Shown here piece by piece: positions 53,448 to 63,590 of a stretch of 64,000 nucleotides of DNA; position 1 is the first letter of the stretch; each line of letters opens with the position of its first letter. The notes below the pieces were generated by a model, which searched no databases, had not been told where the DNA came from, and was given only the letters and a program-made list of their open reading frames with translations. This DNA is from Toxorhynchites rutilus septentrionalis (lineage: Eukaryota > Arthropoda > Insecta > Diptera > Culicidae): NCBI RefSeq assembly GCF_029784135.1, contig NC_073746.1, positions 38,750,878-38,814,877 of the forward strand, read 5' to 3'. The translations under genes were made by a program, and so were the position numbers.

Positions 53448-54310
53448 CCCCGTATTTTTAACCGAAAGTACTGAAAAGTCAATTGCATGAAAAGATACTT
53501 CACTGATGGGTCTCGCCTCAATGGATCCACTGGCTTCGGTGTTTTCAATGAAAATTCGAGCGCCTTCCGTAAACTGCAGGAACCTTGTTCCGTTTATGTT
53601 GCTGAGCTGGCAGCAATCGACTTCGCATTGGGGATGATCTCCAACAAGCCTGCAGACCATTACTTCATTTTCTCGGATAGTCTCAGTTCGCTTGAGGCTC
53701 TCCAGTCGATGAGAACTAGTAGGCACCCATCTTATTTCCTCATAAAAGTGAGGCTGCAGATGAGTGCACTGATCGAAAGATCTTATAAGATAACCTTTGT
53801 ATGGGTCCCCTCTCATTGCTCAATTCCTGACAATGAGAAGGCGGACACTCTAGCAAAGGTGGGTGCCCAGGAAGGCGAATTGTTTGATAGACAGATTTCA
53901 TACGATGAATTTTTCCAATTACTGCGTCAGAGTTCCCTCTTGAGTTGGCAAACCGATTGGGACACTGGAAGTCTTGGGCGGTGGTTATATTCAATTATTC
54001 CAAAGGTTTCTTCGAGAGCGTGGTTCAAAGATTTGGACGTAAGTCGTGACTTCATTCGTGTAATGAGTAGACTTATGTCCAACCACTACTCGCTAGATGT
54101 GCACCTCCACAGAATAAATCTTGTTCAAAACAATGTCTGTCGGTGTGGAAACGGTTACGATGACATCGATCACGCAGTTTGGCAATGTACGGATAATTAC
54201 GCAGCCAGAGAGTACCCTATGTTCCTGTTAGAGACGTGTTGGGAACTCGCGACATCTGCTATATGCAGTTGATCTATATGTTTGTGAAACGGTCTAGTAT
54301 AAGAATTTAA
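53448..54310 (+). pseudogene. LINE ORF2, C-terminal part (RNase H and tail)
   Basis: In phase with the left part of ORF2 after the LTR element is removed. A TGA at 53472-53474 interrupts the frame. From 53487 a type-I RNase H domain reads YFTDGSRLNGSTGFGVF, VAELAAIDFAL, IFSDSLSSLEAL and FVWVPSHCSIPDNEKADTLA, holding the expected acidic residues. Later a CRCG ... DHAVWQC zinc motif follows. Near 54200-54238 a single-base shift moves the true C-terminus to the next frame (RDVLGTRDICYMQLIY ..., stop 54308-54310). So this LINE copy is dead even without the LTR insertion. Confidence 0.85.
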
Positions 54311-54892
54311 TGCTTTTGTGTTTTTTTTTCTTTTTCGTTATTAGTTTGTTTGTATTGTCCCCTCATCTCACCGTCGCCCACCCTCGACAGCTAGTCGAAC
54401 ACCAGATGCTATCCCTGGTCATTATGCACAATGCTACAGTGCGTGCGGCAACCCTCGGTTGAGACAATGATACCTCATATCCATATCCCTAACCTGACCC
54501 GTCCCACAAAAATTGTTGCCCCTCTAACCTCGAGTAAACCGCGAGTAATCGGTCGAAACCTACTAAACATAGATTTAAGATGAAATTTTTGTATAAACAA
54601 AACTTGAGTTAGCGGCTCCGCAAAGCTTATGCGATTGAGCCTTACAAATAAACGAATTGGAAAAAAAAAAAAAAATATTCAAAATAAAACAAACTACTTA
54701 CCTACGAAGTGCGTCGCTTCCTCAAAGGAAATATGGTGACAGCGAGCAGAGGCTTCACAGTTGCTCAGATATGACAACACTTGAACTAACGATATCAAGT
54801 TAAATGTACTGATCTCTAGAAGAATATCTGAGATATGTGTTCGCGAAGTTTTGGTAATATGTATTAAAAATGTGTGCATTCTACCAATGTTT
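54252..54892 (+). repeat. resident copy of the duplicated LINE 3' end and flank
   Basis: Continuous with LINE ORF2 on the left and with MITE-like flank on the right, so this is the original of the 48950-49592 duplicate. A15 at 54661-54675, then the LINE target duplication. Confidence 0.88.
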
Positions 54893-54987
54893 CGACAACT
54901 ATAGATTTGATAGCTCCATTACGAGTGATTTCTTCTAGTGTATAACTCATGTAACTTGAGATAAGTCATATCTATTTTTTCTGAGTG
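54676..54987. mobile_element. right half of a TA-targeting MITE (family J) flanking the LINE
   Basis: The sequence from about 54760 resembles the right half of the 14249-14654 MITE and ends CTGAGTG followed by TA (54988-54989), matching that family's terminus. The LINE seems to have landed in or beside this older element. The left half was not recognised. Confidence 0.5.
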
Positions 54988-55109
54988 TAGATGACTAGTC
55001 TTCCTCTGGGATGTAAACATTCAGACATCCTTTGGTTCGTGACGGCACTGTTATCTCTTGTGTTTATAAAAGTTCAGTAAGCAATATTTTGCTTTAAAAA
55101 GCGGCTAAA

Positions 55110-55466
55110 ATGGTAAGGTGTGCCGTAGTTGGATGCAAAAACTACGAAGGCGATAATCATTGTTTGCGAAAGTTCAAATACTTCGTGTTTCCAAAAGATG
55201 AACAGTTGTGTCGCGTGTGGGTAGAAAAATGTGGTAAAAATGATTTCGACCCCAAAAAAGCTAAATTGTGCAGCAATCATTTCGGTGAAAATGATTATCG
55301 GCTGAAGGATGTGATGTTGAATTCGGACTGGTCGAAATGGAGGCTGAGAAAAGGAGTCGTGCCGAACCTGAATTTGCCAAACAATGACGATTCGGGGCAG
55401 GATAACATTGACAAGGACGATCGGAAGAGAATCGTACAGCAAGCGATTGAGGAACACGAGCGGTAA
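55110..55466 (+). CDS. THAP-domain protein, probably first exon
   Basis: 118 residues beginning MVRCAVVGCKNY. The C2CH THAP zinc finger is clear: C-x4-C at residues 4 and 9, then LCSNHF around residues 52-57, with a basic loop and the conserved Pro/Phe positions near the end (PNLNLP). THAP domains bind DNA and occur in host regulators and in P-element transposases. The stop TAA lies inside a good splice donor (CGAGCG|GTAAAT), so the real protein probably continues in a downstream exon that I could not identify. The ATG context is AAAATGG. Confidence 0.75.
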   Translation: MVRCAVVGCKNYEGDNHCLRKFKYFVFPKDEQLCRVWVEKCGKNDFDPKKAKLCSNHFGENDYRLKDVMLNSDWSKWRLRKGVVPNLNLPNNDDSGQDNIDKDDRKRIVQQAIEEHER

Positions 55467-56178
55467 ATATTTTTTATTGTAATTTATTAATCTTTATTTT
55501 TACACTATGTAAACTGATCTGTTACTTTTGCATAAGCTTAAAAATCACGATAGAAGTGACGTTTATCGAATTATCGTTCATGCAGTAGAGTTCATTTTGA
55601 GTGTTATATTGAAATAAACGAAATAAAATATCAAAACAAAAACAAAGAAAAATATTTACAGAGATATAAACTCGAATTCTTACGCCACCATGCAGACCCC
55701 TTTTCCCCGGTTTCTCCGTTTTTTTTAGAATCGTTTTTTTTAGAAATCTGATGGTTTCTAAGGGCGAGGACTTAGTGATCGCTTGCTATAACATTCTGCT
55801 CGCTTTAGATCACGCGTTTTTTGACGTTCAATAATATCACAATCCCGTCCATTCTACACGTAAACAGCCCAGCACAAGGATATCAGATTGAAATGTTGTG
55901 GGATATTTAATTTAGTAAAAAAAATATAAGTATGAGATATTTCTCTCAAAAAAAAACTTCAACCGATCGTTAACGATTTTGCAGTTGAGTTAAAGAAAAA
56001 GTTGATGAAGAGAAATCGATCAAGTCACTTACACCCTTTCATTCTAAGCCACTCATATATATTCAAGTATCTTATATGCCTCTCTATTCCACGCGGCGAA
56101 TGGCGTGAGATGGCTCAAGTAACGGTGTTCGCAAAGTCGAATGACATGACTCATCAGAATATTTATTTGAACATCTTA
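55467..56178. other. region after the THAP exon, no exon recognised
   Basis: AT-rich. If the THAP gene is spliced, this would be intron. The frame at 56002-56217 has no family resemblance. Confidence 0.4.
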
Positions 56179-56368
56179 AAGGCTGATTTAGACGATGCCA
56201 GTCAGCGCTCTAGTTGAAGTATCCAGTGAACAGAGAACAGACACTCTGTTCAAGTTACTTGTATCAGTATTGAACAAGTAATTGGCCTCTAACTTGAACA
56301 GAGTGTCTGTTCTCTATTCACTGGATACTTCAACTAGAGCGCTGACTGGCATCGTCTAAATCAACCTT
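56179..56368. repeat. near-perfect 79-bp-arm hairpin
   Basis: The arms 56179-56257 and 56290-56368 are inverted copies differing at about two positions, around a 32-nt loop. The loop itself has a small ACTTGT/ACAAGT pairing. No coding. The arms include GCCAGTCAGCGCTCTAGTTG. It could be a snap-back MITE or a source of long hairpin RNA. Confidence 0.9.
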
Positions 56369-56470
56369 AAGTTGAAGGTGGAAGGAAACCATCGTAGTAT
56401 AGGTAAAAGCTCGTGTTTTAATGGGGTAATAGTGTTTGTGAGGGAAGAGCTAATCACACGTAAATAGATC

Positions 56471-57132
56471 AATTCTCGCGTAACTTTTGAAAAGGTCCTA
56501 AGTAACAAATGTAAACAAATCGAGTTAATGGATGCATACTATTAGTGCTCAATAATTGAACGCAATGCGAAAACAACCGTTCAAGTATCTATCCTTTTCA
56601 CCTTTTTATTACCGATACAAAAAATGTCCAATGTACAGATTCGAATTTTAAGCACTCGACTATTACTTCGGACGCCACTTTCCTCTGACACTCGATACGT
56701 CCGAAGTAACAAAGCGATCAAAACAACACGAAGTTGCACTTCGGACATTTAGAGTTTTTGTTATTTGTTATAGTGCAATTCAACGAGTTATAACAATAAT
56801 GATTTAGCACGAAATGCAAGTAATTGAAGCGTTGTTCAGTAGTTATATGCAAATTGTCATCGTACAACGTAATTTGTCCAATGTACGAAGCGGTCACTCA
56901 AAACGTCCAATGTAACATTTTTCGCTCGGAGGTTTCAATATCAAACTAAAATCACATAACAACAGTTACGATTGGTTTTGCGGAGTTATTATTGACTGCT
57001 AGTGGTAAAAGTAGTGATAAAGATCGACTCCTTTTGAAACAATTCGCGGAACAATGTTCCGATATTCAACTTCGTTTTTCTCGAGTTGATGTGAATGCTA
57101 CATAGGACCTTTTCAAAAATAACGCGAGAATT
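56471..57132. mobile_element. 662-bp element with 30-bp terminal inverted repeats (family H)
   Basis: AATTCTCGCGTAACTTTTGA...GGTCCTA at the left and its inverse, with two or three changes, at 57103-57132. The interior holds repeated CCAATGTAC and TCCGAAGTAAC motifs and no credible frame. Confidence 0.75.
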
Positions 57133-57181
57133 CACTTATCAGACTGTGGGCGCTTCACTGACACGAGTCTTAAGGTGGCCG

Positions 57182-57515
57182 TACACTGTTTGCCCGGAGG
57201 TCAAATATTTGATATTTTTTGACAGATAAGTTTTGATTTGATATTTGTACAAACACCATTTTGTTTGCCACTCTTCAATTTTCAACAGTAGTAAACAATA
57301 TCAAACACCGAACATGGAAAAAATCAACTGAAATATTCAAGGTAACCTAACCATATACCGACAGGTTCGAAGAACAGACTGAAAAAATATTTTAGGCATC
57401 CAATAATTGAATATTTGCTTGTCGTGTTTTGTGTAGAATATATTTTATCAGTACACGTTGGACAAAATTTATCTGTCAAAAAAAGTCAAATATTTGGCTT
57501 CGGTCAAACAGTGTA
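57182..57515. mobile_element. MITE with about 50-bp terminal inverted repeats (family I)
   Basis: TACACTGTTTG then CAAATATTTGA and TTTTTTGACAGATAA at the left, and the same inverted at the right end (GTCAAATATTTGGC ... CAAACAGTGTAA). Non-coding interior. Confidence 0.8.
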
Positions 57516-57688
57516 AAATGTAAGGTGTAAATGTATGAACGATGTGCTCCGATGAACAATAGCAAATATGAATATATATAGAAGGTGTATTTGCATATAA
57601 AGTAAAATTCTGATCATACGCGAGCGTAACATGAGCAAATTTATAACAGGCGTATCGGGGCTCTTTTGTTTTAACAAGTTCTTCTGCA

Positions 57689-57841
57689 GTGGAGGCGATC
57701 TGGCGTAGTGGTAACATCTATGCCTCTCACGCTGAAGGTCACGAGTTCAATTTTCACTCCCGACATTCTTCCAAAAATGGAAGTAAAAGTGACGAACCAG
57801 TCAAATGAGTTGAAAATCACTATAATACAGATAAAAAAAAA
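57689..57841 (+). mobile_element. tRNA-derived SINE, second copy, with target duplication
   Basis: Same family as 1481-1631: A box (TGGCGTAGTGG), B box (GAGTTCAATTTTC), a conserved body (CCAAAAATGGAAGTAAAAGTG) and an A10 tail. Flanked by AGTTCTTCTGCA (57677-57688) and AGTTTTTCTGCA (57842-57853), 11 of 12 identical. Confidence 0.87.
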
Positions 57842-57888
57842 AGTTTTTCTGCACAGTACTTCGATGTTGATAATTCCTTCATATTTAC

Positions 57889-57961
57889 CTTCGTTCATCG
57901 TATTTTTTTCCACATATTCACGTCGGAGAGCTTCAACCCTTCTCTCCGTTGGCCGAGGCAT
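57889..57961 (-). CDS. possible short first exon
   Basis: The ATG at 57961 opens 24 codons (MPRPTERRVEALRREYVEKN ...) ending at a good donor, GAAG|GTAAAT. The reading beyond this runs into the SINE. I do not recognise the peptide and found no following exon, so this is a weak call. Confidence 0.25.
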
Positions 57962-58916
57962 TTTGATTAAATGTGATACTTTTCCGTTTAATATTTTCGA
58001 CAGCAGAGGCAGCCGTGGCAGTGTTTCGAGCTCTGCAATAGAATTTTCTTAACCAATGTTAAAGTTGCTAAAACTTACTTTATAGATCCATTAAACGTAA
58101 AAATATTATTTGTATTGATATCAACACAATTTTATTTTATTGATTTTCGTGACATGAAACGCTATGACTCAGGAATGACATTTTATTGAGTGGTTTTTAT
58201 AACTGTTTCGATGATGTTGTCTGGCATCAGTGTCGAAAAAATAACGATGCTTTCACCAATACAAACAAACCCATTGCGGAAAATTGAAAATTCAACTTTC
58301 AGAGCACTAGCTCGAGTTTTCATCTGAGACGGCAGATTAAAATTCAATATCTTGTGAGTAATCGATTAGAGTTTAGATGATATTACTTAATGGGAAGTGT
58401 GCGAGAACGATTATTTTCTTCATACTGTTTTGCAAAATTATAGATTTTCGGGCGAGGGGTAAGGGATGAAAGGGAGATGAAAGAAATGAGCGCCACTGTG
58501 ACTTCCTTCCACCTTCACCTTAATGGAAAATACTGAAGTGTCAGTGTCAGTGAAGTGAAGTGTTGAAGTTACCAAGACAATAATCCACAACCAAGGCACA
58601 TAAAGTTTGCGCATGGTTGCATAACAATTGCTCAAAAGTTATCGATACTCCCCCACAATCTATCGACATCCATCCCAGTAAAAAAATGTGGGAGCAATCT
58701 GGGTAGGAAAGTTAGAAACCATGAGATTTCTAAAAATAACGATTTTAAAAACCTCTTGTTGAATGAAAGGGAGAATATCTGTTCCAAATACATAAAAAAA
58801 ACTGGTAGATAACGGGTAAAGGGAGATAACAGGGAGATCTCCTGACTGTCATATGATACTATGACTCTATCTAAATAGAAACCTTGTTTTCGATTCTCAA
58901 AAGAACGAAAAAGAAT
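57962..58916. other. intergenic, no gene recognised
   Basis: Nothing supportable seen. Confidence 0.4.
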
Positions 58917-60948
58917 TATAGGAGGTTGTGTCCAAGATACGACCGCATTGTTGACGTAGAACTACGGTGTTATTTTATATAAGTCTCTTGTTTATACCTT
59001 AGGATATTATTCTATAATGCTGTGAAATTTTCGAAACAACTGCTTAGTAGAATAATCTCTGAAATGATTTTTTCATTGTAGATTCAGTTGACGATAATTG
59101 ATTGATGTTTCATTCTTGCCCTCGCAAAACAATACACTAGCTGATCGTATGTCGCAATCTATTTCATGTCAATGCATTGAAAATTTTCCACGAACGCTAT
59201 TCCGGTGGCCTTTTTCGCAACTGATAGATTCGGCTACAGTCGATTATATACATGTTACACCAGCACCATTATTCCACATCTCATAACTACATCAATATAT
59301 CTTTGGCACCGCATGGAAACAACAACAATGGCAACACTTGCAAGTATCAAATATCATGCTACATGTTATTTAGTATTGCCTCAAAGCAATCGCACCTCTA
59401 GGCATCGTTCGTACAACGTAAACAAAGCGCCAAACAAGCGTTCGCCATAGAATGCATACAGAGCCATACTTTGGTGGCTTGAAACTACTAGGAATATAAA
59501 CACTTCTCATCATTTTGCGCTATACTCAAAAGAAACGCTTCTGTTAATATTACTGGCCTCAAAAAAAGTTGCATTACTTTCTCATGCTCGAGAGAAGCGC
59601 AACTGTCACCCTTAGTGGAGTAATTGTTGCTACTGGTAAGCGAAACCTAATCACATACAAAATTCCAGAACGACATTTACTTTCTTGGTGACTAAACATG
59701 CGAAATAAACTCTTCTTGTTAATATCAACAACGTCGAAAACAGTAGCAATGCTTCATTATGATCAATATTAGCGCAAATGCAATCCTAGTGAAAGGCAGT
59801 TTTGCGACTGGCACGCGAACCTAAATAACTTATAACATTCCAGTAAGACATTCAAGATGCTTGGTATTCCCCAAATATTTTTTGGAACACAACCTTAACG
59901 CCTGCTTCGCCATAACGTCAGTTTAATGCATTGATGCATTCTCAAAGGCACCAAAGAAGCCTTTATGATGACGGAAAACAAACAATGTTAACTGCTTGGA
60001 AAAAGGCTGAATTATGCCACACAGCTTGTACTCTGCTGTAACACCCATCGATGCGAATTCGCTGATGAGTTTGTCAAGAGCGACCGCCTCTTCACCACCA
60101 GCGGGGAAAACTTGATTTTGGTTGCTGCCTGGGTAACGGCGTTCACATTTTCGACTGACGCTCCGAAATCGCCTACTTCGCTGTTGTTCGATGTGGTGTC
60201 ATACTCGCGAAGGCTCGGTTCAGTGCGAGCGCTTTTCACTGCACCAAAATCGCGTGCATCATTAGATGACGCTTGCCTCGAAATTTCATTGCCCCTGGCA
60301 ATGCGTTCGTTTTTTTGCAGGGCTAGAGCCTGCCTCCCTCTTCTTGCTCATCACACACTACGCGAAGCGTTCAATTTATGACGCGGGAAGAAAAACACAC
60401 GATATGAATAACGAATAACGGACAGAAAAAGCAATCGACGATATCCAAGTTGGATTACCACTGGTGGGGTCCAATCTTAGATCGAAGCGCAGCGAAAGCA
60501 AAGTGAACTGAATTGCTCAACAGTCCGATGTCGAATGAGAGTTTGCCTCAGCGAGATTCACTGTTTATACTCTAGGCAAGTATTCCCCTTCATTCTTCTA
60601 CTTTTCCTTTGTTCACGGAGACTTAAAATCCTACGATTTCCCCTTCGTTGGTCGTCGATAAGTTGCTCATTATTGACAGCTCTGTTCGGGAAAGCACACA
60701 AATGGACAGAACAAATGTATGGGAAAATGGAAACGCCTAAAGTTTTCATGAATTTTAACCATTTACAAACCAGGGGATTCTAATGTATAGCATATTTAAC
60801 AAATATTAGGGAATTTCCGATTCGTTTAGTATGTAAATCGCTAAAATCCGTTCGCGGCAAAAATAGTTATTAACGTTAACTTTATTTCATGAAAACGTGA
60901 CCTGTTTTCTGATTTGGCACCCTTAATGAAAGACGTAGTTCTACGTCA
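58917..60948. mobile_element. long dispersed repeat F, copy 2
   Basis: It starts GGAGGTTGTGTCC...ACGACCGC...GACGTAGAACTACG and ends near the inverse palindrome GACGTAGTTCTACGTC (60932-60947). Internal landmarks are shared with 25425-26640. It is longer than copy 1 and contains a decayed coding-like stretch at 60020-60356. Class unknown. Confidence 0.5.
60020..60356 (-). pseudogene. decayed unrecognised coding remnant inside repeat F
   Basis: On the minus strand an ATG at about 60352 opens MSKKREAGSSPAKKR. A frame change then gives a long stretch (SLREYDTTSNNSEVGDFGAS, VENVNAVTQAATKIKFS). A second change gives GGEEAVALDKLISEFASMGV, TAEYKLCGII. Composition looks protein-like across the shifts, so a gene with two frameshifts is plausible. 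I cannot name the family. Confidence 0.35.
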
Positions 60949-61042
60949 AAAGATCTGCATGGTGGGGTACGATTTCAAGTTTATATAACTGATTTTTCCC
61001 AGATTTGATCCAGAGCATGTTTGTTTCAGAGAAGTGCATGCG

Positions 61043-62230
61043 ATGAAGTCGATACATTCGATGCAACCGATGGGAATTCTTTGCAGGATTTGTGCTCGAC
61101 GGCAGCCGAGACATGAAGCTTTTGTTTCCATTCAATTTACCACATTGGAATACGATCCAAAGAAAGTAGACGGTAGAACGCGGCTCAATGTCTCGAAAAG
61201 GGATTCAGGTTGTTCTTTGGAAAAGACTGTAGAAGAAATCATGGTTGATTGTCTCGATTTTAAAGTAAATGGATATGTTTCCGCTGTTCTTATCCAAATT
61301 GTTATAACTGTGTAATTTTAGGTCAAACCTGATGATAAACTTCCACAGAAGATATGCAACATTTGTCTAGGGAAATTGAAAGAATCGTGGGAGCTCAAGC
61401 AAATTTTCAAGGCAAGCAATGAATATCTTGAAAAAATTATTCGCACAACGACCGTGATTACAGAACATGAAAATGAAGAAGTAGATATATCAGATGATGA
61501 GTCCTCTGATGAGGAAGAAACTAGAGTAGATGTGAACAAAAAAGATCCACCAAATTCAGAACTGTGGTGGGTGATGTCTGATTTGTCCGAGGGTCATTAC
61601 AAATTGATTTCCAGTGACGATCCCCGTTGGGAGCTGGTAGAAGTAGACGACTTCTGCTGTTGTGGATGTTTTCGATTTTTCAACTACAAGTCTGACCTAG
61701 AGCAACACTGTAAACTCGTTCACTGTGTTGGAAAACTTGGGAAGAAAACAAAACGCTATGAGTGCGGCTCCTGTTTGAAAGTTTTCTCCGGCACAGATGC
61801 ATTGAATTTTCACCAGAGAATGGCTCGCTCGAAAAAACTATTTCACTGCAAATGTTGTAATGCGTTGTTACCGAGTAAGCGACAGTTGGATGCACACTTG
61901 AAGCTGCATGCCTATATGAAGCCAGAAACCGTTCCCACAACTGACTCCCATAAAACAAATGCAATGACATCGAATGAAATGGCACCAGTGAGTTCTGCGT
62001 TGGAAATCAACATAATGAACGAATACCAGCAAGAAGATTTCATGGAACTGGAAATGCTCGATGACGATGAAGATATTGGTGAAGAAGAATTGCATAGTTC
62101 AAGGAAAAAATCAAAGATCGAGGAGTTTACTGCATATGAAGATGACAATACGCTGAGCGCCAACGAGGAATACATTGATGAGGACACAAACTACGACCCA
62201 GCTTCGCAGCAATCTGATGATTCTGTGTAA
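61043..62230 (+). CDS. ZAD zinc-finger protein D, short finger array (two exons)
   Basis: Exons 61043-61264 and 61322-62230 give 376 residues. The ZAD (LCRIC in exon 1, then LPQKICNIC in exon 2) spans a 57-bp intron (AAA|GTAAAT ... TTTTAG|GTC). Only about three C2H2 units follow (CCCGCFRFFNYKSDLEQH, CGSCLKVFSGTDALNFH, CKCCNALLPSKRQLDAH). They correspond to the first, irregular fingers of genes A-C. Instead of the regular fingers there is a very acidic tail (EDFMELEMLDDDEDIGEEE) with a KKSK patch. In-frame ATGs at 61061 and 61070 are alternatives. It might act as a dimerisation partner or activator rather than a strong DNA binder; that is inference. Confidence 0.83.
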
Positions 62231-62623
62231 TGTTGCTTCGGCGGTTTCTTCGATTGTGCGTGAATGCTGCAGCTTTGTTCGAGTTCTCTACGTAAGTCGC
62301 GGGGTTATCGTCGTCCAATATATGTTATAGTTGATAATTTGTCGAGCCGAGTTAGCTTTTCTATGCATTCAAAAAAGCACTACAATAGCAATTGAGAAGG
62401 GAGATCAAGAGACAACAGTTGAACCATCAATTCTGCTTTTATTGGGGAAAATTCTTGTTGTGGAAGTCACAATATTGTTAAATATATTTTGAAGTATTTC
62501 AAACTCCGATAATAAAGATAATAAAGATTTTTCGGATAGCATAAATAATTTTTTTATTGCTTTAATTGCATGATTAGACAGAAAAAGGCGTAGCTCTACT
62601 TGGTAGCAAATGACTGCACATTA
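62231..62623 (+). other. 3' region of zinc-finger gene D
   Basis: Contains AATAAAGATAATAAAG around 62511-62526, a likely poly(A) signal. No further gene before the Harbinger element. Confidence 0.5.
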
Positions 62624-63009
62624 AGGCCCATTTATACGTTGCTAGTAGCTGACTTGACAGCTATTGATCCGTTGGACTCGCTTGACAATTGGTTGACTCG
62701 CCTTGTCCGTTCACACAGTGTGAGCTGCTGGCGAGAAACTAGATACTACGGCACGGGTTTACCAGGGATGCTAGGCGATTTTTCAAATGTCCATCAAATA
62801 GTCAGAAACAGCAATCAGGTCCGAATTTGTCAGATGATTGATCCGAAATCGACTTCTTTATTGGCAGTTTTCGTTTTAGGTTTTCAGTTGAATGTATCAT
62901 TACACAATTTTATAGCGAAACACACGCTGATCGTGTTTAAAAATATTTTGTGCTGAATTTCTTTGAACTGAAGGTACTATCCGAAAAAAGCAGAAAGGAA
63001 AAATGATTT

Positions 63010-63345
63010 GGGCCAGGAATCGGATGCAAAGAAAAGGAGCAATAAATACAATATTGAAGGAACTCTACGATGAGTTTCCCCGAGATTACAGAGCAGTGTT
63101 GAGAATAACACCTGAACAAGTGGAAAACCGTTGAATTCAATTGCTCCACGAATACAACGCCAAGATACACTCATGAGGGATGCTGTACCCGCAAGAGTGA
63201 AATAAGAAATGACATTGATGTGACTTTCTTCTGGAATATCGTTCAGATTGTTGTCGATATTTTTTAGAATCTCGAAAGCATCCATAGCTAAGATAATTCC
63301 GGAAGTATGTGATGGTATAAATAACTGTCTAAAAGTTTTTTTTAA
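63010..63345 (+). pseudogene. PIF/Harbinger transposase remnant
   Basis: Readable pieces, in more than one frame: GAINTILKELYDEFPRDYRA, VLRITPEQVEN, LNSIAPRIQRQDTLMRDAV, RLLSIFFRISKAS and IAKIIPEVCDGIN. These follow the N-terminal half of Harbinger DDE proteins (the helical region before the first catalytic Asp). Stops and shifts; catalytic part absent. Confidence 0.7.
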
Positions 63346-63359
63346 ATTTTATTTGTTTC

Positions 63360-63590
63360 GCCTTTCCAGCAGCTTCGTGTACCAATTTGTGGAATGAAAA
63401 TGATAGTAGATTTGCAGGTGGAATAAATACACGTCAAAAATCAAATAATGAATGAAAATGTACTTTTTTAAATCGAATATTTATTCTGTTCCTCAGAACA
63501 ATACTTTTTTTTGCAAATTGTGAGTGAGTTTTGAATGAAAATTGTGCCTGATAATGATTCTATATTAGAGATTCTCAAGAAAACTATCTC
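63360..63590 (+). mobile_element. fragment of foldback family A
   Basis: GGTGGAATAAATAC, TCAAATAATGAATGAAAAT and CGAATATTTATT follow one arm of the 3636-5363 element in order. It lies inside the Harbinger remnant. Confidence 0.6.

Larger units (their letters stand above)
38320..54675 (+). mobile_element. full-length I-type LINE, interrupted by an LTR element
   Basis: A LINE with 5' UTR (38320-38851), ORF1, ORF2 (endonuclease, RT, RNase H), 3' UTR with AATAAA (54647-54652) and an A15 tail. ATATTCAAAATAAA is duplicated exactly at 38306-38319 and at the tail end (54675-54688), so both ends are intact. ORF2 is split by the LTR retrotransposon at 42918-53443. RNase H after RT is a mark of the I group and relatives. 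Fragments of related copies lie at 26925-27145 and 48950-49375. Confidence 0.9.

Noticed and set aside
54694..54879. Small frame (MHTFLIHITK...) present identically at 49394-49579
   Set aside because: Its repetition is explained by the DNA duplication, not by coding conservation. It lies in MITE-like flank.
48950..54892. Direct 641-bp repeats as LTRs of a second element
   Set aside because: They contain the LINE ORF2 C-terminus, its 3' UTR and poly(A), so they are LINE-derived and not LTRs.
62600..62956. 118-codon plus-strand frame
   Set aside because: It lies in the end of the Harbinger element and includes its terminal repeat. No family pattern.
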